Assembly (NCBI GenBank): GCA_905221605.1
Contig: CAJNDS010001569.1
Location: forward strand, 332,501-362,500
DNA: 30,000 bases
DNA from: Symbiodinium natans
Lineage: Eukaryota > Sar > Dinophyceae > Suessiales > Symbiodiniaceae
Direction of reading: 5' to 3'
The notes beneath the pieces are model-generated. The model was not told where the DNA came from and did no database searches. It saw only the letters and a list, made by a program, of their open reading frames with translations. The first letter of the stretch is position 1. The number at the start of each line of letters is the position of its first letter. The translations under genes were made by a program, and so were the position numbers. Of the stretch, positions 21,494 to 30,000 are shown in pieces.

Positions 21494-21832
21494 GCATTTC
21501 CGGGTAGAGCTTGGTGCATGCTTTACGAGTGAAAAACCCCTAGACCCTACAGCCTGATCCCGACAGGGTTTGAGCCAATAGAGCTTGAGATGTTCCCCCT
21601 TAAACTAACACACCTTAGTACGGATTATGACAGGGGGTACTAGAATCCCTCTGCTAGCACAAGGGGAACATCCCAATTCAGAGCCCCGAAAGCTCCTAAA
21701 CCCCTAAGTTTTAAGTGTTAGAGCCCCTGAACTCTTAAACCCTAAACCCCAAACCTTGCACCCAAAACCCGAAACTCTAAACTCCAAACTCCTAAACCCT
21801 AAACCCCTAAACCCTAAACCCTAACCCCCAAG

Positions 21833-24800
21833 TGCTTGGATGGACCTGATGAGGCTACAGCCTCCACGCCGGCTGCGCAGCAGGCATCGCTCCCTTGACT
21901 CTTGTGGTGAACAGGTTCGAAGGGAGCCTTGGCTGTTCAGGATTAGAAGGGTTGGTCAAAATTTGAGTCCCTTCAAGGGACTTGAAAATCGAATCCAGTT
22001 GCAAAAGGGATCCTCAAAAAAGGGATCCGATTTAGCACAGTCCTCATGCATCATCCCACCCGAAGCCGTCCAAGGTAGCCTAAAGCAATGATCTTCAGTT
22101 GGTGTGTAGGCGTGAACCCTAAACCCTGAACCCCCCCCCCCCTTCGCATGCCACAACTTTCAGTGGCCATGGGCTTATTGGCTTTTGACATGCCTGCTTT
22201 ACAGAACTTCGGGCTTGAGGCTGCAGGGTTCGAGGATTTCAGAGCTGGTCCGTGACGACCGCAGGAGGCCCTGAAAAGGCCCAGAGCCAACAGCCATCCT
22301 AAATTCCATACCCTGCCCCCAAGCCTCTCCATATCTTTTTTTCAAGGCACCCCTAACCCGCCTAAACCTTAAACCCTAACCCCTAATCCCTCAACCCTAG
22401 AAACTCCTTAAGATCTGAGCCCGCCTTTAGCATTGCAGGAGCGCGGCTCCTTTGTTTCTAGCAGTTCCCTGCTGCTGTTTGCTGCAGGGGGCCCAGCTGG
22501 GATGGTGATCAGGTTTAGGGTTTAGGGTGTAGGGTAATTGAGAGTTCTTTCGGCTGTTGAGGGTTTCGGGATTCAGGGTGTTTAGTGGCATGTAAGTTTA
22601 GGTGCTTTAGCTGTTATTCATCGCGGGGCCCTCCCTGTCTGTCGAATTTGCGGTTGTTGTGTGCGCATTTTGGGTGTCAGGGTGTTTGTGGCTTAGGCTT
22701 CATGGGGCTCAAGCAGGCCACTCGAAGTTGCAACCAAACGTCAAGCCTCCAATCCCATAAGGTTGCTAAACCCCGTAAAGATTGCAAATCCTACAAGCCC
22801 TCAACGCTATGAGCCACATATGCCTAAATGCCCCCCAAAAATCCGAACTCTATCAGCTCTCAACCCTGAACCCTATTTACTCTAAAGGCCCAAAGACGGC
22901 ATTCAGCTTCGAGGTCAAGGGCTCCGGCTTTAGCCGTAGGGTGCTTGTATGGGATTTCGGGTTTGGGATTTTGCGGTTTTTGTAAACGGCTTCGGCTTTT
23001 TTATTGAGAGTTGTACGTGTGAAGCCCAAAGCCGAAAGTCCTCTCAATCCCGAAGCCCTTTCAACACCCCTACAGCCCATTGACTCTACTAAGGCCCCGC
23101 ATCTCTGCAGCCCCAATGTAGTGCTACAAAGCCCGGTTAAGGCCAGAATTCAGGCAGTCTGAGTCCTAAACCCTAAGCCCTAAGCCCTGCGAAGACAAGC
23201 CCGAAAGCCGAAAGGGTTCCATGCACCCACACCGTGGATACTCAGACCAAGATGTGGCGCAAGAGTAATCAACTTGTGCCACGAGTCAGTTGTTGGCCTG
23301 GGATATGTACACGTGTGTATGCATACATATTTAGTGTGTATCTAGAAACAGTATGTATATCAGAACATCACCAGAACATCACCTAACCCAACATGCTAGA
23401 AGTGCAATCTAATATAATACTTGGACCCCTTGGAAAGACCTGAGACCACAGGCCAGCGCAGTGATCCTACGCAATGTGGCCATGTACGGAGCATCGCCGA
23501 AGGGAAAGCCCGGATCCTCAGGAGGGTTCCTTATCATCACGATGTTTAGTCTCACTGTGTGTGTTCTTGTTACTAAGTATATGGTTGCTATCATGATTGT
23601 TGTGTGCCTTGTGTTCAACATTTTTTGCGTTCTTTTTTCATTCCGCATTGATCCTGCCATAGGTGTTAGATTGCTAGCTGCCCTGAGCCTTGCAAGGCCT
23701 TTCTAAGCTTGATAAACTCTGCTTACAAACCCCCCCTCCTCCTCCCCTCCCCACCAAAAAGATACCATCAACAGTAACAACGACAGTCCAAAAGTTGTAT
23801 AGCAGAACCCACTCACCGACATCTGCAATCTGGACATGCATTCTGGGTTTATAGGCTCTATGACTCTAGGGATAAGTTTGTTTTGCTTGGAGTTTGGGGC
23901 TTAGGGTTTGGGAGCGGGGGGCGGTGTGCCGCTGCAAACCCAACAGACTGAATACTACCCACAAGCATCCAGCCATCCTCAGGCGAGCGCACTGGCGAAC
24001 GCACCGAGACAAGGTCCGGGCCCTGGTAGGGTTCAGGGCATTTGGCCTTGGGGGTTTGCTTGAACCGAAACTGGAAACCCACAACCTATCTAGCCCGCCT
24101 TTGAGCTGGTGGGGAGAGGGTGGGTGGTCACGCGTCGTCGGAGTTGTAGGTATGGTAAGGAGCGGGTGCAAGCTTTAGTGTAGGGTTCTTCGGTAAGGCT
24201 GTAGCGTAATGAAAAAGCTGAACGTATATCTAGGGCGTTGTTGAGGTTGTGGCTTCATGGTCGCGTGCAGAGCTTAACGCTTTGAGCTGCCAGCTCACGG
24301 CCGAAGTCGTGGAGCTGACTATTCTGCCGAAGACTATCACTTAACCCCAAACCCTCTCAACCCCAACCCTAGAATACCCTACATTCCCCAAGCTCTGAAG
24401 CCTGCAAGTGGGGGGCACTCAATGGAGGTTTTAAGGTTTAGGTGTCCCCCTGGTTTCGCCTCAGGTGCGCTGGTACAGGAGAGGGGAGCTGCAGGCGAAG
24501 CGGGCCCTCGCTCTAGGGCAGGGTCCCCAGCCTTTGGAGTTTTAGGGCTTCGGGTCCTTTAGGGGTTTTAGGGGTTTGAGGGTTTAGGAGTTGCGGGGTT
24601 TAGGGCTTGGGGTTTGGAGTTTTAGGGCTTTGGGGGCTTGAGGGTTTAGGGCAACTAGGGTTTAGGTTTCAGGGGTTTAGGGCTTGAGGGTTTAGAGTCT
24701 TAGCGCTTTAGGGGCTTTGGGGTTTGAGGCGCTTGAGGCTTTGGGAGTAGTGGTGTTTAGGTTTAAGGCTTTGGGGATTTAGGGGTTTTGGGGTAATTAG

Positions 24801-26715
24801 GGCATGGCTCCCAACATACTGCGAGTACCCCTGTAGCTGTAGGGTACCGTTTTCCCTCAGCCCTAAGCCCTAAACCCTAAACCGCTTTCTACGGCAAGAG
24901 GAGGTTTTTGTTCTAGGATTCAGGGATGCCCAAGGGGTCGGAATATTACTCATCATATTCCCTTATGGTCCCTTTGAAATTTTACTATGATATCCCCCAA
25001 AACCCTATTCTAATTATTTGGGCCCCTATACCACACCCCCGAGCCCCTCGGTTTGAGAGTGGTGGGGGAAGGCAGAACCGTAGAGGGATCTGAGGACAGA
25101 GGGCAATGGAGCCTATTGGGAGTTGAGGGACTTTGGTCTGGGTTTGGGGCTTAGGCTCTAATTATGTTTTGAAACCCTAAACCCTAAACCTTAAACCCTA
25201 AACAGTTTCTCGGTGTAGGGTTATTTCGTATTTGGAGCTTGAGTCTCGAGGGCGCTGGCAGCTTATGGAGGGAGGCAGCTTATGGAGGGAGGCTCAATTC
25301 CGCGGACGCCCTAAGTCCCAATGCCTCAAGAGCTCGAAGCCTTGTGTCCTAAACCCTAAACCTTGAACCCTGAAACCCTAAACCTTGAACCCTAAACCTT
25401 AAACCTTGAACCCTAAGCCCTAAACCTCGAACCCTGATCCGAACCCCTGAGGCGCGGCATCAGGAATGGCACCATTGATTTCATCTACGGCAAGCCTTCA
25501 GTGGCCGGGGCCTCTCGTTTTCGGGGCTTTCTCGCTGTTGCTTACCAGGGAAGGAAGAAATATCAGCAAAACTTATGGCAACGCACCCATTTCTGTACGT
25601 TTCAGGGGGTTTGTTTGCGGGCTTCCAGGCTTTGGGGTTGAAGGCCCGATTGCGGAATGGCTTGGGGAGCACATACCTTGCGGCACTCTCGAGCTCCGGC
25701 AGCTGTTCAAAGGCCCCAGTCCCTGTAGAACCAAACCCCTATAAATCTAAACCCTGAACTGTAGAGCTGTGAGGATTCAGGGTTATGGCGCGGCTTTGGG
25801 TATGGGTGTTGACAGGGAGAGCTTCGGATTCTCCGGCCAGCAAGCTTGCCTGTGGCTCACCCTTGAAACCCTTGTGCCCTAGGAGCGCAGACTTTTTACC
25901 ATCTCACCATATGATGGTAACTCAGTCCGAGACCCTACCCTGAACTCTAAGCCCTAAGTTAAGCCCCAACCCTCTCACAATGCAGGATGATGACGACGAT
26001 GACGACTTTGACGATGAGTGCCCCGTCTGGGGGTTTTGCTTTTGGATTTAGGGTTGGAAATTCGAGGCTAGCGTTTAGGGCTCAGGTTCTCAGGGGTTAG
26101 CATTTCAGGATTTAGGAATTCCGGGCGCAGAAAAAAACGAGACAGAAGCCTCAAGTCCGAAACCCTCTTTGGATGCCCTAAACACAAGGGCCCGTATTAT
26201 AGGTACCTGAAAAACGGGGGGGTATTATTTTTCCTGGGAACCTGTCATGTACCTGTTGCAGATCCTTAAAACCCAAGCCCTAAGCCCTTAACCCTAATTG
26301 GGGGTTTATGGTTTAGGGTTTATAGGAGGATCCTTTGAAGGGACAGCCTTAAAAAAAAACGTTCCCCTTCGGGCCCAGTTACGATGACGACGAAGACGAT
26401 GATGAGCTCGAAAATCAGTCTCTTTCCTAGATCCTGGACGCTCCCCTCCGGCCGCGCGCATGCCTGTTGCAGACTAATTAGGGGCTAGGGTCTAAACCCG
26501 AAACCCTAAACCCTAAACCCCAGACCCAAAACCCTAAACCCTAAACCTCCAGTACCAGCGGCATAGACAGCCCGTCTAACTGTCACGGAAATCCGAGACG
26601 TCCAGAATCGTCAAAAGCAGCGTCGGCGACTAGCGGACCAGATCTCCTGGACATGGCAGGCGTGGCCCTGGAGGAAAAGACGACTATCTGCTTAAATAGC
26701 CCCCGAAAAATATAG
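21833..26715 (+). CDS. Candidate multi-exon gene with acidic C-terminal part
   Basis: Product not recognised. Proposed exons: 21833-21883, 22041-22074, 22164-22219, 22439-22490, 22602-22627, 23452-23507, 23983-24013, 24465-24517, 25452-25489, 25891-25916, 25986-26017, 26379-26405, 26553-26715. Each has an AG acceptor, all use GC or GT donors, and reading phase agrees at every join, including the join to copy E exon 3; the total would be about 265 residues. Visible features: a hydrophobic stretch (SSSSLLLFAAGGALAVIHRG), a basic stretch (RAHWRTHRDKVRWYRRGELQ), RGIRNGTIDFIY, then two Asp-rich microexons, and a 53-residue last exon ending CLNSPRKI-stop. An alternative stop at 26428-26430 would follow if the 26405 donor is not used. 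I chose the sites by eye with free choices, so single exons may be wrong; the acidic exons and the last exon are the firmest. Confidence 0.35.
25258..25291. repeat. 17-bp direct tandem duplication
   Basis: GCAGCTTATGGAGGGAG occurs twice in immediate succession (25258-25274, 25275-25291), in a proposed intron. It looks like a simple slippage duplication. Confidence 0.9.
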
Positions 26716-27390
26716 AATAATAATCCCTATATGACCCTTATAAGGATGAATATATACATATATATATATGATGTTTTTTGTCGGGGTTCTTCTCAAATAG
26801 TAGAAGAGGGCTCAGGGGATTCTGGGTTTGGTCATTAAAGGAGGCTTGGGAAGGGTTACGATCCAAGGCAAGTTTTGGTATCATTTTTCTTCGTTTCTAG
26901 GATATGTGCTCAAGCCCAGGAACACAACGGCCGGGCTTGCAAGCTTGAAGGTTTTATTGTTGAGAACTCATGCGTGCTTAGCTTCCATCATCTCTGCCCT
27001 TCATGCAGACCCATGACATGTCCTGTCAGTGCCGACACACTTGTCAGCGCTACTTTGGAGAATCCCTAATGCACACATGTCTTCAAGTCTTGGACTTTAA
27101 GTCTTAAGTGCGCAACACAAAAGCACACTGAACCCTGAACCCTAAACCCTAGAACCCTACACCCTGGAACCCTACACCCTGAAACCAAAACACCAAACCC
27201 TGAACCCTAAACCCTATACCCTGAACCCTACACCCGCTAAGACCTAAACTACCTTGAACCCTAAAGGTCCTAAGCCCTAAACCCCTAAAACCCTTCATAA
27301 CCCTAAATCCCTCATTACCCGTAAACCCCTTAAAATCCGAAATGACCTCCTTAAAACCCTAAACTCCTAAACCCCTAAGCCCTTACTAAT
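26716..27390. other. Spacer after the candidate acidic-protein gene
   Basis: It contains a short (TA)n at about 26752-26769 and a pyrimidine tract ending in an AG at 26899-26900, followed closely by ATG (26904). Degenerate CCCTAAA/CCCTGAA sequence runs from about 27128 to 27390. Open frames at 26875-27069 lack homology I can recognise. No gene is supported, but see the finding on the pyrimidine tract. Confidence 0.45.
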
Positions 27391-27438
27391 CCTAAACCCT
27401 AAACCCTAAACCCTAAACCCTAAACCCTAAACCCTAAA
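27391..27438 (-). repeat. CCCTAAA array before a GC-rich island
   Basis: About six perfect units. The GC-rich island that follows (27439-27538) contains ATGGCGACCTCCGCAGCC. Confidence 0.9.
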
Positions 27439-27476
27439 AGCCCTACCGCCCGCCGTCCGTCTCCCGGGGGGCTCAG

Positions 27477-29067
27477 AAGCGCAGTTTGCCGCCCTGTCGC
27501 CATGGCGACCTCCGCAGCCAGCCACCTCCCCAGCTGGGGTTTAGGGTTTAGGGTTTAGGGTTTAGGGTTTAGGGTTTAGGGTTTAGGGTTTAGGGTTTAG
27601 GGTTTAGGGTTTAGGGTTTAGGGTTTAGGGTTTAGGGTTTAGGGTTCCTCAGGGCTTCCCTAAACCCTCGTACATCATAGGGTTTGAGGACTTCTGACTT
27701 TGCTGTTTGTTTGAAGAACCCAGCGGTTCGTCGGGTACTGGTTCCAAGTCTTGAGTTCCAGGCCTTAAGCCCTGAACCCCTAAACCCCAAATTCAACCCA
27801 AGGGCGTTACGGCGCGCACGCCCGCATCAGCGAGCAGCCTACCAGCGCGTTCTAAACCCGAAGCCCTACTTGGAGGTTCATGGGCGGTTATTCCTGGGGC
27901 CAAAAGGTAGGGGAAGTACTTGTTTGTGGGGGGTTCTGATTTCCCTACTTGAAACTCCCCATGAATTTTTCAGGTAAACCCTAAACCCTAAACCCTAACC
28001 CCTAAACCCTAAACCCTAAACCCTAAACCCTAAACCCTAAACCCTAAACCCTAAACCCTAAACCCGCAGACGGAACACGTGCCTAGGTGGAACTCCATCA
28101 CCTCCGGGTGGCTCGCCCGAGGCCGTGCGTTGCCGTTGGTAACAGAGCGTTTGGGTGTAGGATTTATAGGGTGTAGGTTTAGGGTTTAGGGTTTAGGGTT
28201 TAGGGTTTAGGGTTTAGGGTTTAGGGTTTAGGGTTTAGGGTTTAGGGTTTAGGGGTTTAGGTTCAGGGGGTTAACCATACATTGACATATATATATATAT
28301 ATATAGATGGTCGCTTCTTTAGGTTGTGGTCCCTTCGTGGCTACTCTATAGAGAGCAGGGCCACAGCATAACAAAGACCAACCGGGGCCATTGTTTACGG
28401 CGCCTGCATACTTTTGTCCTTATGGTTGTACTTGTACTTGTGGAGTAGAGGGAGAGAGAGAGATGTCCAGAACTGCCAAAAACAAACCTATAAATGTAAA
28501 TATACATGTGGATAGAAAAATCACTATGAACATAAATAAATAAATACATACATAAATATATATGTATATATATATGAATATCATGCACAGACACATACCG
28601 ATAGCATGTTGTAGTGTGCATAGTGCTGCTGTTACGATGTGTGTGTGTGTGTGTGTGAGAGCACGCGGCACTTGCGGATTGACAGCAAGCATGGACCTTC
28701 GATGCAGTGTGCCCTAAACGCTAGCAGACCGAGCTCCAGCAGAGGGGATCTATAGGCAAGCGTTCCTGCAAGAATATGCCATCGGTCCGTGTTTCGGGTT
28801 TGGGGTTGAGCACTTGCGGCTTTATGGGTTCAAGAGTTGAATTAGGGCTTTCTTAAGGGCTTTGATCAGGGTTTGAGAGGTTTATGAACTGGCTTTAGGC
28901 CAGTTTGAGCGCTGCCGGTATAAACGCCTTAGACAGGCGATCACGAACTCTTGTTGACATATATATATATATGTATATATATACATATACTTTAGGGTTC
29001 AGGGTTAAATCAAGAAGCTGCAAAGAGTGGCAATGAGACGAAAGGCGACGCCGCCCATGCATCCGAC
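27477..29067 (+). CDS. Candidate 5' exons of a further gene
   Basis: Product not recognised. Proposed pieces: 27477-27538 (start codon at 27502, MATSAASHLPSW), 27803-27846, 28070-28138, 28323-28359, 29045-29067 and perhaps more. AG acceptors precede each piece and phases agree at the joins. The 28070-28138 piece (TEHVPRWNSITSGWLARG...) has a phase-0 GT donor (TTG|GTAACA). The first donor GT would be part of the adjoining TTTAGGG array. The MATSAAS start resembles plastid or mitochondrial targeting sequences, but that is weak evidence. In these short GC-rich islands all three frames are often open, so the frame choice is uncertain. Confidence 0.25.
27540..27644 (+). repeat. TTTAGGG array, 15 perfect units
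   Basis: This is the longest perfect array in the window, starting immediately after the 27439-27538 island. It is not at a molecule end as seen here. Confidence 0.95.
27974..28065 (-). repeat. CCCTAAA array, about 13 units
   Basis: Nearly perfect (one CCCTAACC variant). It ends in CCCGCAG, which would be the acceptor of the 28070-28138 exon-like segment. Confidence 0.93.
28177..28254 (+). repeat. TTTAGGG array, about 11 units
   Basis: Perfect units beginning about 40 nt after the proposed donor at 28139. With the upstream CCCTAAA array it brackets the exon-like segment 28070-28138. Confidence 0.94.
28284..28305. repeat. (TA)n microsatellite
   Basis: Short AT dinucleotide repeat between the TTTAGGG array and the proposed acceptor at 28322. 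Another lies at about 28956-28990. Confidence 0.85.
28448..28660. repeat. GA, TA and GT microsatellite cluster
   Basis: (GA)n at about 28448-28462, AT-rich CATAAATA/TATATG units to about 28575, then (GT)n at about 28637-28658. On the minus strand the order is CA, TA, CT. It resembles the CT/TA clusters near atpH copies B and C. Confidence 0.8.
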
Positions 29068-30000
29068 GCTGCAGGCTGGGGGGTGCTTGAGCTGGGGGGG
29101 GGGGGGACTTTGCATTATGTCATTATGTACACTGAAGTCCCAAATCCCCCAAATCTGAATCCCCTGAAACCCTCAAACCCGAACACCCTAAAATCCTGAA
29201 CACCAAGCCCGAAGAATTTGGGTTCTCAGTTGGGTTTTGTTTAGGATTGAGCGTGAAGCTCGCGACCCAGTGGCCACCAAATTCCAACTTCTCTCGAACC
29301 AGGAATAGAAGAGCGTGAGTGCCTGAGTGCCATTTTGGGGGGCTTGGGGCTTGGGGAACCCTAAGCCTGACATCCCGATCAATCTCCAAAACCACAAGCC
29401 CTAAGTCAAAGCCACGATCTCAAGCCTTCGGACCCTAAACCCTACACCCTCTAGGAACCCTCCTGGCCGCAGAGGACCATCCAAACCGATTCACGTTGGC
29501 ACTTCCGGAAGCCGAGAAGGAGAGAAGGGGGGGGGGGGGGGGGGGGGGGGGGCAAAACCCGCAAACACCCCAAACCCCAAACTTCCAACAGGGCTAGGGT
29601 TTCGGGTTTATGAAACCTTAAACTTCCTAGAGAAGGGACTGTTAAGGGTTCGTAGGTCTTGTTAGGGCTTTTAAACATGAGCCTTTTTGGTACCCTCAAC
29701 TAGAAAAAATGCACGATGAGACATGGCCCTTGTGGTACACGAAGGAATATACTAAGCTCGAGGCCCCAGGAACATTGCATGATGCGGATCATATATTCGG
29801 CATACTAACGGAGTGTTGCAGTCTGAGGGTGTAAAGACTTCAGGTTGTTCAGCCTTCGGGTAGGTCAGGGTTCCGGAACTCATGGGCTTAGGGTTCTTGG
29901 GTTCTTCTTGGGTTCTCTGGGGTTGCACGGCAGGGACCCTAGACCCTAAACCCTAGTCAGGGTTTGGGGTTTAGGGTTTAGGCCCGCAGCCCGGATTCTG
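29068..30000. other. End of window, no supported gene
   Basis: Mostly degenerate CCCTAAA and TTTAGGG sequence with G13 at 29094-29106 and G26 at 29527-29552. Open frames on the minus strand at 29123-29397 show no conserved feature. Exons of the upstream candidate gene could continue here, but I cannot point to one. Confidence 0.5.
29527..29552 (+). repeat. G26 homopolymer
   Basis: A run of 26 G, the longest in the window. Its true length is doubtful because such runs are hard to sequence. Confidence 0.9.

Noticed and set aside
27540-27644. A real chromosome end
   Set aside because: The arrays are short, internal, occur in both orientations and have gene-like sequence on both sides.
1-30000. 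CRISPR-like or other spaced direct repeats
   Set aside because: The regular repeats are contiguous or degenerate telomere-type heptamers without unique spacers of constant length.

Overview
The window looks like nuclear DNA of a peridinin-type dinoflagellate. Three things point there. It carries tandem copies of a gene for the c subunit of the chloroplast ATP synthase (AtpH). Each copy has an N-terminal presequence with a signal-peptide-like segment, an FVAAP motif and an AHA cleavage-like site. Each copy is cut into eight small exons whose introns almost all begin with GC instead of GT. Degenerate Arabidopsis-type telomere repeats (TTTAGGG/CCCTAAA) fill many introns and spacers. Species cannot be told from the sequence.

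Layout. Four complete atpH copies lie head to tail on the plus strand: A (505-4588), B (5926-9716), C (10995-14301) and D (15375-18411). Each predicts a 139-residue precursor from exons of about 46, 81, 41, 87, 48, 26, 58 and 33 nt. The exons differ mostly at synonymous sites, while most introns and spacers have diverged. A-C share a 3' block after the stop, and the A-B, B-C and C-D spacers share a pyrimidine-rich block; CT/TA microsatellites follow that block in all three. In all five copies an AG lies exactly one base before the start ATG, which suits spliced-leader trans-splicing.

A fifth copy, E (from 20176), keeps only the three presequence exons, with in-frame deletions. Exons 4-8 of atpH are not visible after it. 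A phase-consistent series of small exon-like segments (21833-26715) follows instead. It would encode an unrecognised protein with a hydrophobic segment, a basic stretch and an Asp-rich tail. My working model, not proven, is that the atpH presequence has been attached to a different protein.

From about 27.5 kb another set of exon-like islands sits between long telomere-type arrays and may be the start of a further gene. The rest is intronic or intergenic: degenerate TTTAGGG/CCCTAAA sequence, homopolymer G or C runs and AT microsatellites. I see no RNA gene, CRISPR array or recognisable transposase. Exon boundaries were set by comparing the copies and by fit to the AtpH family, so they are predictions without transcript evidence.
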